Assembly (NCBI GenBank): GCA_028822935.1
Contig: JAPKCM010000015.1
Location: 1 to 64,000, forward strand
Direction of reading: 5' to 3'
DNA length: 64,000 nt
DNA from: Akkermansiaceae bacterium
GTDB lineage: Bacteria; Verrucomicrobiota; Verrucomicrobiia; Verrucomicrobiales; Akkermansiaceae
Shown: positions 36,228-43,983 of the stretch, in pieces
Layout of the letters: the number at the start of each line of letters is the position of its first letter
Numbering within the stretch: position 1 is the first letter of the stretch
Notes under the pieces: model-generated
The model's input: the letters and a program-made list of their open reading frames with translations, nothing else
Told to the model about the DNA's origin: nothing
Databases searched by the model: none
Translations under genes and position numbers: made by a program

Positions 36228-36781
36228 GCACTCGAGTTTCCAGAGTCTACGGCTACTTAGCCGAGTTCAATAATGCTTCCCAGCTTTACAAGGCTGCGGA
36301 GAAGGTCCGCGACGCCGGGTTTAAGAAGTGGGATTGTTTCTCACCTTATCCGATCCATGGCTTGGACGATGCGATGGGCATCAAGCGCTCTATCCTACCC
36401 TACTTCGTTTTTTTAGGAGGACTTACCGGATTTTGCACCGCCTTCATCTTGGCCTACTCAACGCAAGTGGGACTCTATCCCACGATTGTCCACGGTAAGC
36501 CGGCGAACATTTTTACGACCGCCGCTTTTTTCCCGGTGATGTTTGAGCTGACGATTCTGTTCTCAGGCTTCACGACCCTCTTCGGATTGCTTGGTCTGAT
36601 GGGTTTGCCCCGTTGGAACCATCCGCTCTTTGCGAGCAAGCAGTTTTCGAGAGCGACTGACGACAAGTTTTTCATCGCGATCGAAGCGCGGGACGCCAAG
36701 TTTTCCGCTGAGGAAACGAAGGCACTTCTTGCTGAAATTGGTGGCGCAAACATCGAACTTGTGGAGGACGATTCCAAGTAG
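36224..36781 (+). CDS. actD: Alternative Complex III subunit ActD (DUF3341)
   Basis: The 185-residue protein has the DUF3341 pattern: an N-terminal cytoplasmic part ([40 protein letters not shown]) and then two membrane helices ([20 protein letters not shown] and [20 protein letters not shown]) joined by a short loop. A small C-terminal domain ([20 protein letters not shown]) follows. ActD is a structural subunit of Alternative Complex III with no known cofactor. It overlaps actC by 4 nt and is followed by actE after 3 nt. Confidence 0.92.
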
Positions 36782-36784
36782 ACC

Positions 36785-37405
36785 ATGAAATATTTCTTCC
36801 TTTCTTTTATTGCGATTTGCCTTCTCGTCGTGGGTGTCTTTGGATTCCGCGGAGATAAGTTTTCTCAGCCACCGATCCGCATTTTCCCGGACATGGATGA
36901 GCAGGATAAGATCAGGGCCCAGAAGCCAAGTGGCTTCTTCTCTGATGGCATGGGATCCCGTAAGCCGATTCCTGGAACCGTCCCAAATTCTGGTGACAAT
37001 GGCATTCTTCCTGTTGAGTTCTCTCAAGGCCGTGATGGTTATTACTATAGCGGTGCTCACGAAGGGACCTACGGAAACGGAATGCCCGAAGAACTGAAGC
37101 TCAGCGACGAATCAGCTTCAACCGCGCTGCTAGGGCGGGGGAAGGACATGTTTGGCGTTCATTGCGCGATTTGCCATGGGGATGCAGGCGACGGTAAAGG
37201 AGTCGTCGGCCATTATTTCAGCAAGGCAAACGTCGTCGTTGCCAGCCTCCACAATTTCCCTCAGTCATCACATCCTGATGGCTACATCTACCACGTAATT
37301 GCCAACGGCAAAGGAAACATGGGGGGCTACAAGCATAACCTCCCTGTGCGTGATCGTTGGGCTATCGTTGCTTACGTTCGAACCCTCCAGGCCGCGGCCA
37401 AATAA
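36785..37405 (+). CDS. actE: Alternative Complex III subunit ActE, monohaem cytochrome c
   Basis: The 206-residue protein begins with a membrane anchor or signal (MKYFFLSFIAICLLVVGVFG). In place of the lipobox Cys found in some ActE lipoproteins it has only the internal Cys12. The N-terminal half has the ActE feature MDEQDKIRAQKPSGFFSDGM. The single haem site is GRGKDMFGVHCAICHGDAGD (CAICH), with a distal Met likely in GKGNMGGYKHNLPVRDRWAI. It is the periplasmic cytochrome subunit of Alternative Complex III. Gaps to neighbours are 3 nt and 18 nt. Confidence 0.92.
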   Translation: MKYFFLSFIAICLLVVGVFGFRGDKFSQPPIRIFPDMDEQDKIRAQKPSGFFSDGMGSRKPIPGTVPNSGDNGILPVEFSQGRDGYYYSGAHEGTYGNGMPEELKLSDESASTALLGRGKDMFGVHCAICHGDAGDGKGVVGHYFSKANVVVASLHNFPQSSHPDGYIYHVIANGKGNMGGYKHNLPVRDRWAIVAYVRTLQAAAK

Positions 37406-37423
37406 TTTCTACTGTTTGATTTT

Positions 37424-38743
37424 ATGTCTCATTTCGTCACATCGAAAGACATCCCGACCAATGGGGAGCACCTTGACAAGGGGAAGCTCGCATTGCCCAA
37501 GATGGTTACGGGCGGCATCGCTGCAATCGGTCTCATTGGCAGTATCGCATTCTTCCTCTTTGGAAGTGGATCTGCGCATGGTTCCTACGCGTTCTCGTGG
37601 TTGTTTGCGCTCTTCTTCGTCCTGACAATTACTTTTGGGGGATGTTTCTTCACGCTCCTACACAACCTTTCTAATTCAGGGTGGGGGACTTCAGTCCGTC
37701 GCTTGATGGAGAATCTAGGCTTCGTATTTCCGTTTATGATTCTCTTCGCGATCCCACTTCTTTTCCATGATGTTCAGCAGTATCTTTGGGAATGGATGAC
37801 GATGTTCCGTGAGACGGTTGGTGATAGCAAGAATGCATCTGAGGCGCTGATGCATAGCGCTGATCCTCATAACCATCTCCTCGCCAAAAAGACCTTCTAT
37901 CTTAGTCCCGGTTTTTGGCATTTCCGCTTCTTCTTCTACTTTATCGGCCTTGGTGGAGTGATCTGGCTCCTTCGTAAGCTCTCGATCGCTCAGGATACTG
38001 AGAAAGATCCGGGTGTTGAAAACCTCTTCAAAGCACGTTCTTATTCTTCTTGGGGCATGATTATCTTCGGAGTTTCCATGACCTTCCTAGCTATCGATTG
38101 GGTGATGGCGCTCGATTTCTCATGGTTTTCCACGATGTTCGGAGTTTATGTCTTCGCAGGTTCGGCGCTGAGTTCGATGGCTGTCTTAATCCTGACTTCG
38201 GTGATTCTACAGAGAATGGGCTACCTCAAAAAGGTCGTTACCCCTGAACACCATCACATCATGGGCAAGCTCATGTTCGCCTTCACCGTCTTCTGGGCTT
38301 ACGTTTCCTTCTCGCAGTTTTTCCTCTACTGGTATGCCAATATTCCTGAGGAGACCCGCTACTTCATTCTCCGCAATACTGGAAATTGGAACGTGCTGAG
38401 TCTCTGTCTTGTCTTCCTTCACTTTGGATTGCCCTTCTTGTTGCTTCTTCGTTCCGACGTGAAAAAGAAGCCAGGCTTTCTCATCTTTATCAGCTGTTAC
38501 ATCTTGTTTGTGCACCTTGCGGATGTTTACCACATGATCATTCCTGAAAGGGGACCTTCGGTGGGTCTTGTTGTTGATCATCAAGCTCAACTATGGCTGA
38601 ACGGTTCTTTCTTCGGTGACATCATAGCCCTCGTGATCGTTGTCTCAGGTTTCCTTTTCTTCTATCTGCGTAACCTTGGTTCCGCTGCTCTTTATCCACA
38701 CCGCGATCCTCGTATCCTCGAGTCCGCAAATCTTACGAACTAA
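37424..38743 (+). CDS. actF: Alternative Complex III subunit ActF, NrfD-like membrane protein
   Basis: The 439-residue membrane protein has about ten predicted helices and is the shorter partner of ActC. Typical parts are FTLLHNLSNSGWGTSVRRLM, NLGFVFPFMILFAIPLLFHD, KTFYLSPGFWHFRFFFYFIG, GVSMTFLAIDWVMALDFSWF, FWAYVSFSQFFLYWYANIPE and LADVYHMIIPERGPSVGL. In known Alternative Complex III structures ActF resembles ActC but lacks a bound quinol; a role in proton translocation has been proposed. It ends 3 nt before a small unknown gene of the same operon. Confidence 0.92.
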   Translation: MSHFVTSKDIPTNGEHLDKGKLALPKMVTGGIAAIGLIGSIAFFLFGSGSAHGSYAFSWLFALFFVLTITFGGCFFTLLHNLSNSGWGTSVRRLMENLGFVFPFMILFAIPLLFHDVQQYLWEWMTMFRETVGDSKNASEALMHSADPHNHLLAKKTFYLSPGFWHFRFFFYFIGLGGVIWLLRKLSIAQDTEKDPGVENLFKARSYSSWGMIIFGVSMTFLAIDWVMALDFSWFSTMFGVYVFAGSALSSMAVLILTSVILQRMGYLKKVVTPEHHHIMGKLMFAFTVFWAYVSFSQFFLYWYANIPEETRYFILRNTGNWNVLSLCLVFLHFGLPFLLLLRSDVKKKPGFLIFISCYILFVHLADVYHMIIPERGPSVGLVVDHQAQLWLNGSFFGDIIALVIVVSGFLFFYLRNLGSAALYPHRDPRILESANLTN

Positions 38744-38746
38744 GTC

Positions 38747-39046
38747 ATGGATCACACCCGCGATAATCCGCTCAAACGCTTCACTGCATTTTGGATCGCC
38801 CTCCTTCTTGTCGGGTGCTTTGGCATCGCCTGCATTATTCTACGTCCATTGACGCACGGTCAGGTAGATACCGCCTATGAAATGGTGAGTGATACCCGGC
38901 TTGCGACAAAATCTGAGATCAAGAAAAGTCAGGCTGCAGCTCTCGATTTCGAAAAGCTTGAGAAAACTTTAAAGTCCGCTGCGCAAACTCTCAACCAAGC
39001 TCCTTCAAAAGGGGCAATGCCACTTCTGGGCGCTCCAACCAAATAA
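38747..39046 (+). CDS. Small single-pass membrane protein of the respiratory operon, unknown
   Basis: The 99-residue product has one membrane helix (FTAFWIALLLVGCFGIACII, about residues 13-32) followed by a charged helical tail (TKSEIKKSQAAALDFEKLEK) and ends PLLGAPTK. It contains no haem motif or lipobox. Gaps of 3 nt to actF and 6 nt to the CcoN-like gene place it firmly in the operon, exactly at the junction between the ACIII block and the cbb3-like block. A linker or assembly role is an inference. I do not recognise a family. Confidence 0.75.
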   Translation: MDHTRDNPLKRFTAFWIALLLVGCFGIACIILRPLTHGQVDTAYEMVSDTRLATKSEIKKSQAAALDFEKLEKTLKSAAQTLNQAPSKGAMPLLGAPTK

Positions 39047-39052
39047 TTTTCC

Positions 39053-40537
39053 ATGTCTGAGACTCCTTCCTCTGCCGATGCCAATGACATCGCCTTGCGG
39101 TCTTCGATTGACCGTTCGCTGCGTCACCCGGTGATGTTTTTCTTCACCAGTGGAGCCTTGTGGCTCGCGGTTTCTGCTGTTCTCGGTTTTATCGCCTCTG
39201 CGAAGAAGCACTTGCCTGAGTTCCTTGATGGCTGTTCTCTTTTCGATGCGGGTAAGATCGATGCTGCCCACATCAATGCTCTGATCTACGGATGGGGCTT
39301 CCAGGCCGCGTTCGGAATGATTATTTGGCTGATGGCCCGCCTTTCTCGCAAGGAATGCACTTCCTCAGGAATCGTCCTCGTAGCAGGACATCTCTGGAAC
39401 TTTGCGGTGTTATTCGGGGTTGTTGGAATCATGTTGGGAATGGGCACGGGCGTTCCTTGGATGGAATTCCCTAAGGCGGTTTGGCCTGTTCTGCTCTTGT
39501 GCTACATGCTGATTACAATCTGGTCGCTGATTCAGTTTCAGGTTCGCGACGCAGGACACGTTTATGTCAGCCAATGGTATCTCTTAGCGGCAATGCTCTG
39601 GTTCCCATGGATCTACATGACGGCGAACCTCTTTGTCTTTGTCTTCGATGGTAATCCACTCATGGCTGCCGGAATCGCCTCTTGGTTCAAAGGCACTCTC
39701 TTCCTTCTCTTCTTCCTACCCGTAGCGGTCGCAAGTGCTTACTTCCTTGCGCCAAAGGTGACCGGTCGTCCGGTTTACAGTTATAACATTGCTCTCTTCG
39801 GGTTCTGGACTCTTGCAGTGGTGGGACCATGGGCAGGAATGCAAAAGCTCACCGGAGCGCCGATTCCTCAGTTTCTCCCTTATGCCGGAGCGGCGGCAAT
39901 GGTGCTCATCTTGGTTCCTGCGATTGCAGTGGCGATCAACATTCTAAAGACAGTGAGTGGTCATGGGGAAACGGTTACGGCAAGCCCCGCCTTACGATTT
40001 ACCGCTGCAGGGGTGGTGGGTCTCCTGACCTATGGAATCCTATCAGCAACAACTCACGCTTTTGGCTTCAGCTTGGTCCAGTTTAGTTACACTGATTATG
40101 GATTCGATATTTTGGGTCTCTACGGAGTCTTTTCGCTATGTGCCTTCGGTGCGATCTACTTCATCGTTCCCCGGATCACTCGTAGGGAGTGGCTCTCACG
40201 TCGCTTCATCAGTTGGCACTTTTACCTCTCTCTCTACGGCGTGATTACGGTGGCGATCAGCGCCATCGTCGGTGGCATTTCCCAGGGAGAGGGCATCGAA
40301 GCTTGGAATCAGTCCTTCCTAGCCGGAGCCGGACGGGCCCAAAGCTACGGCTGGGGCGTCACGATCGCCTGGGGATTCCTTCTTCTCTCAAGTCTCTTCT
40401 TCAGTTTGCATCTCCTCCTGATGTGGGCTCGATTGGGCCGACGCTCTTCACACCCGACTCTTCTCACGGGCCCCCACGCGGATAGTCCGCATGGTCCCGA
40501 GGGAGAAGTTGACAACTACGGTTCTGCTACTGCTTAA
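39053..40537 (+). CDS. CcoN-like haem-copper oxidase subunit I homologue lacking the active-site ligands
   Basis: Length (494 residues) and several segments follow cbb3 oxidase subunit CcoN: AAHINALIYGWGFQAAFGMI (His73, equivalent to the low-spin haem b ligand), LAPKVTGRPVYSYNIALFGF and CAFGAIYFIVPRITRREWL. But the catalytic residues are gone. WYGHN (CuB His) reads WFKGT at 211-215; WAGPHHLHYT (two CuB His) reads WAGMQKLTGA at 260-269; and GHVHxG (haem b3 His and second haem b His) reads GFDILG at 350-355. It therefore cannot reduce oxygen in the usual way. A structural or electron-relay subunit is inferred. CcoO-like and cytochrome c genes follow at 3-nt gaps. Confidence 0.88.
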   Translation: MSETPSSADANDIALRSSIDRSLRHPVMFFFTSGALWLAVSAVLGFIASAKKHLPEFLDGCSLFDAGKIDAAHINALIYGWGFQAAFGMIIWLMARLSRKECTSSGIVLVAGHLWNFAVLFGVVGIMLGMGTGVPWMEFPKAVWPVLLLCYMLITIWSLIQFQVRDAGHVYVSQWYLLAAMLWFPWIYMTANLFVFVFDGNPLMAAGIASWFKGTLFLLFFLPVAVASAYFLAPKVTGRPVYSYNIALFGFWTLAVVGPWAGMQKLTGAPIPQFLPYAGAAAMVLILVPAIAVAINILKTVSGHGETVTASPALRFTAAGVVGLLTYGILSATTHAFGFSLVQFSYTDYGFDILGLYGVFSLCAFGAIYFIVPRITRREWLSRRFISWHFYLSLYGVITVAISAIVGGISQGEGIEAWNQSFLAGAGRAQSYGWGVTIAWGFLLLSSLFFSLHLLLMWARLGRRSSHPTLLTGPHADSPHGPEGEVDNYGSATA

Positions 40538-40540
40538 ACC

Positions 40541-41281
40541 ATGAAATTTAAAGCATTCATATTCGGGCTTCTTGTTAGCTTCGGCCTGCCTTGGCTCTTG
40601 GTAATTGTTGTTCCCTTCTCGGCGATGAGAAGTTTAGAGCCTGCCAAATATGCAGGGATGGAAATCGATGGCGGTGATGGCGTTTATATTCCAAAACGTG
40701 ATGGCCGGATTAAGGAAGGTTCTGAGGTTTATGGTCAAGAAGGCTGCTACTACTGTCACACGCAGCTGATTCGTCCTACCTATGCGGGAAGCGATGTGTG
40801 GCGCGCCGACTGGGCTGGTCTTAAGAAGTCAGCGGATAACCCTGATACCCGTCGCGAGACTCTCGCTACTGATTACGAGGGTGAGAAAATTGCCCATATC
40901 GGCGTGATGCGTGTGGGACACGATCTTTCCAATTTGGGTCGCCGTTTGGAGGCCAATCTAAAAGGGACGCAATTGTCGCCGGAAACATGGACGTTTTTAC
41001 ATCTCTACAATCCACGTGGAATCACCCCTTATCGAAAAGATTCACAGGATCGAGAGGAGCGTTCTGCTTGTCCTTCCAAGCCTAGTCTTTTTAAAGAGGT
41101 TTCAAAAAATATTGCAGGTTTTAATGCTCTTCCGGTTGCCTCACCTGAAGGCAAGGCTATTATCCCAAGTGATCGAGCAAGGGCTCTAGTGAGCTATCTC
41201 GTTTCTCTGAAAAAAGATACCTTGGAACAGCCCGTTCCACAGAATCTCAATTACAACCCTATCCAGCCAGCCGCTCAATAA
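40541..41281 (+). CDS. ccoO: CcoO-like membrane-anchored monohaem cytochrome c
   Basis: The 246-residue protein has an N-terminal membrane anchor (FKAFIFGLLVSFGLPWLLVI) and the CcoO-type haem site GSEVYGQEGCYYCHTQLIRP, with CYYCH. HDLSNLGRRLEANLKGT and THLYNPRG-like text (TFLHLYNPRGITPYRKDSQD) also follow CcoO. In cbb3 oxidases CcoO passes electrons into CcoN. Here its partner CcoN-like subunit lacks the reaction centre, so this cytochrome probably passes electrons elsewhere, perhaps between Alternative Complex III and the aa3 oxidase. That role is inferred. It lies 3 nt from both neighbours. Confidence 0.88.
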   Translation: MKFKAFIFGLLVSFGLPWLLVIVVPFSAMRSLEPAKYAGMEIDGGDGVYIPKRDGRIKEGSEVYGQEGCYYCHTQLIRPTYAGSDVWRADWAGLKKSADNPDTRRETLATDYEGEKIAHIGVMRVGHDLSNLGRRLEANLKGTQLSPETWTFLHLYNPRGITPYRKDSQDREERSACPSKPSLFKEVSKNIAGFNALPVASPEGKAIIPSDRARALVSYLVSLKKDTLEQPVPQNLNYNPIQPAAQ

Positions 41282-41284
41282 GTT

Positions 41285-42052
41285 ATGGCCAATCCCTCTT
41301 CCAATCGTCCTGATTTAGACGAAAACATCAACGTTCCCGAAGTGCATGCTGCACTGGGCGCCGACTCCGTTGCTGCCGGACGTGAAAAGTCGATTCGTGA
41401 GAATGGCATGGAGCCTGTGGGGCTCATCATGTTGATTCCATGTGCCTTCATTCTTTTATTGGGTGGATCTGTTCTTGGAAAAGGGGGAGGTCTGTTTGGT
41501 TACAACGAGCTTGTTAAAAATGGCTACATGCGTGCTCCCGCACCAGGCGGTGAGGAAAAAATTCTTCCTCCTGGTCCTGCAGGAGAGATTTTCGCCAAAA
41601 ATGGGGCAAAGCTCTATAGCAAGTGCATTGGGTGCCATGGCCCCAGTGGTGCTGGTGGAAATGGCTTCCCTCCTTTGGCCGGTTCAGAATGGGTCACGGG
41701 TAATACCGATCAGCTTTCCCAAATCATCATTCACGGTCTGAAAGGTCCAATTAGCGTCGCGGGCAATACCTACAATAACAACATGCCGGCGATGGGCGAC
41801 GGATTTGGTCCCAAGGAACTCGCATTTGTCATGACCTACATTCGGTCCGCGTGGGGGAATGACGCATCTCTAGTGACTCCTGAGATGGGACAAGCCGCTC
41901 TTGAAGTTGCTAAAAATCGACCTTCCGGGCAGGTCGACGTGAATGAGTTGAAAGCAAATCATGACAAGATGCTTCCTGGTGAGGCTCTTTCGCCCGATAC
42001 CCTTATTGATCCAGAAACTCTGGAGCCTGTTGAGCAGCCCGCTGCCGAATAA
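41285..42052 (+). CDS. Membrane-anchored monohaem cytochrome c (CcoP-like position)
   Basis: The 255-residue protein has a cytoplasmic N-terminal stretch of about 45 residues, one membrane helix (PVGLIMLIPCAFILLLGGSV) and a class I cytochrome c domain. The haem site is GAKLYSKCIGCHGPSGAGGN (CIGCH), with the axial Met probably in NTYNNNMPAMGDGF. It takes the position of CcoP, but CcoP usually has two haems; only one CxxCH is present here. An acidic, proline-rich tail (PDTLIDPETLEPVEQPAAE) follows. It may be the soluble-domain electron donor to the aa3 oxidase encoded next, since subunit II here has no fused cytochrome. Confidence 0.87.
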   Translation: MANPSSNRPDLDENINVPEVHAALGADSVAAGREKSIRENGMEPVGLIMLIPCAFILLLGGSVLGKGGGLFGYNELVKNGYMRAPAPGGEEKILPPGPAGEIFAKNGAKLYSKCIGCHGPSGAGGNGFPPLAGSEWVTGNTDQLSQIIIHGLKGPISVAGNTYNNNMPAMGDGFGPKELAFVMTYIRSAWGNDASLVTPEMGQAALEVAKNRPSGQVDVNELKANHDKMLPGEALSPDTLIDPETLEPVEQPAAE

Positions 42053-42079
42053 CCCCTTTTATCGCAAGACACCGCAATT

Positions 42080-43963
42080 ATGAGCGCTGAAGCACACGAC
42101 CATCACCACTTTGATCCTCCGTTCTGGAAAAAGTATATTTTTTCTACCGATCACAAGACGATCGGAATTCAGTATGGACTTACCGCCGGGCTCTTTTTGC
42201 TCTTCGGATTCTTTCTGATGATCGTCATGCGCTGGAGCATTGCCTACCCACACGAGCCTCTTCCCGAGTATCTTAGTTGGATGTTCTCGGATGGATGGAA
42301 AGCTCGCTGGTTGGAGGACGGAAAAGTCACGGGGGAGACCTATAATATGTTCGGTGCGATGCACGGGACGATCATGGTTTTCCTCGGCGTGGTGCCTCTT
42401 GGCTTTGCTGCCTTTGGTAACTACGTGACGCCCCTCCAGATCGGTGCTCCTGATATGGCTTTTCCGAAACTGAACATGGCAAGTTACTGGGTGTATCTTA
42501 TCGGTGGTCTCGTCATGTGCATGAGCTTTTTCATGGAGTCTGGTGCCGCGAAATCTGGTTGGACAAACTACTCCCCACTAGCAGGCTATGCCGACTCTCA
42601 GATCGTGAACCAGTTTCTCGCTGGGCAGACTCAGTGGTTGATTGGTTTAGTTTGTCTCATTACTTCCTCGCTTTTAGGTGCGGTGAACTTCATCACCACG
42701 ATTATCAACCTTCGTGCGAAGGGGCTTACTTGGATGCGTCTTCCGTTCTTTGTCTGGGCGATGCTTGTCACAGGTTTCCTTCTCCTCCTTGCGTTCCCAC
42801 CTCTTGAAGCGGCGGGTATCATGCAGCTCATGGATCGGGTTACGGGTTCTTCCTTCTTCTTGCCAACGGGTCTCTATTCGAAAGCTGATGGAGTAATGGA
42901 CATTTCCGGTTCCGGTAGTCCTCTCCTTTTCCAGCACCTCTTCTGGTTCTTGGGACACCCTGAGGTTTATGTTCTTCTCCTTCCTGCAATCGCCTGTGTC
43001 GCGGAAATCATTCCTGTCCACACGCGCCGTCCTCTCTGGGGATACAAGCCCATGGTTTGGGGCGTGATTTCGCTGGGATTCCTTTCCTTCATCGTTTGGG
43101 CCCACCACATGTATCTCACAGGAATGGGGCCGGTCATCTCGACCTTCTTCCAGACCACAACGGTGCTGATTTCGGTGCCCTCGGTGATTCTCCTGACGGC
43201 GATGTTGATGTCGCTCTGGGGCGGATCGATCCGCTTCACGATGCCCATGTTGTGGGCGGCTGCCTTCCTTCCGATGTTCGGAATTGGTGGTCTCACAGGC
43301 CTCCCTCTGGCGTTCAACCTTGCTGACCTCCACCTTCACGACACTTACTATGTCATCGGTCATTTCCACTACGTCGTGGCACCTGGAATTCTCTTTGGAC
43401 TCTTTGCGGGAGTTTATCACTGGTATCCTAAGATGACGGGTCGTTTCATGGACAACTTCCTGGGGCACCTCCACTTCTGGCCATCGCTCATCTGCATGAA
43501 TTTCTTGTTCTTCCCAATGATGACTCAAGGAATGGCTGGCTTCCACCGTCGTTGGTATAACGGAGGAGACGCTTATATTGAAAAACTCGGCGCAAATGAC
43601 GGGGTTAATGTCTTTGGTCTGACCGTCCTCGAAAAAATCTCTCTCAACGAGGTGATGACCGTTTCAGCGATCGCACTTGCTATCTTCCAGTTGCCCTTCC
43701 TCTTCAATATGTTCTTCAGTTACTTCTGGGGTAAGAAGATCAAGAACGACAATCCTTGGGATGCAACGACTCTTGAGTGGGCTACTCCAACGCCTCCGGG
43801 GCACGGAAATTTCACCTTCGAACCTTCGATCTATCGCGGACCCTACGAATATAGCCGTCCGGATCACGATGCTGACTTCTTCCCGCAGTGGGAGAAGCCA
43901 AAACGTGACACTAATCCATCAGAGCCTGATGAGGCTCCTGCCAAAGAAGAGACCCAAGCTTAA
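42080..43963 (+). CDS. ctaD: Cytochrome c oxidase subunit I, aa3 type
   Basis: The 627-residue, polytopic catalytic subunit starts with a His-rich cytoplasmic tail (AEAHDHHHFDPPFWKKYIFS then TDHKTIGIQY). The active site is intact: low-spin haem ligand in FGAMHGTIMVFLGVVPLGF, FWFLGHPEVYVLLLPA (CuB His and cross-linked Tyr), VWAHHMYLTGM (two CuB His), and LADLHLHDTYYVIGHFHYVV (haem a3 and haem a His). It reduces O2 to water and pumps protons. It follows the cbb3-like block by 27 nt, and subunit III follows by 20 nt. Subunit II is encoded four genes later, an unusual order. Confidence 0.95.
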   Translation: MSAEAHDHHHFDPPFWKKYIFSTDHKTIGIQYGLTAGLFLLFGFFLMIVMRWSIAYPHEPLPEYLSWMFSDGWKARWLEDGKVTGETYNMFGAMHGTIMVFLGVVPLGFAAFGNYVTPLQIGAPDMAFPKLNMASYWVYLIGGLVMCMSFFMESGAAKSGWTNYSPLAGYADSQIVNQFLAGQTQWLIGLVCLITSSLLGAVNFITTIINLRAKGLTWMRLPFFVWAMLVTGFLLLLAFPPLEAAGIMQLMDRVTGSSFFLPTGLYSKADGVMDISGSGSPLLFQHLFWFLGHPEVYVLLLPAIACVAEIIPVHTRRPLWGYKPMVWGVISLGFLSFIVWAHHMYLTGMGPVISTFFQTTTVLISVPSVILLTAMLMSLWGGSIRFTMPMLWAAAFLPMFGIGGLTGLPLAFNLADLHLHDTYYVIGHFHYVVAPGILFGLFAGVYHWYPKMTGRFMDNFLGHLHFWPSLICMNFLFFPMMTQGMAGFHRRWYNGGDAYIEKLGANDGVNVFGLTVLEKISLNEVMTVSAIALAIFQLPFLFNMFFSYFWGKKIKNDNPWDATTLEWATPTPPGHGNFTFEPSIYRGPYEYSRPDHDADFFPQWEKPKRDTNPSEPDEAPAKEETQA

Positions 43964-43983
43964 TCGCGCACCTTTTTCAATCC

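Noticed and set aside
42674-43546. 290-codon minus-strand open frame
   Set aside because: It lies inside the oxidase subunit I gene on the opposite strand; the product is His/Glu/Arg-rich low-complexity text typical of a shadow of membrane-helix codons.
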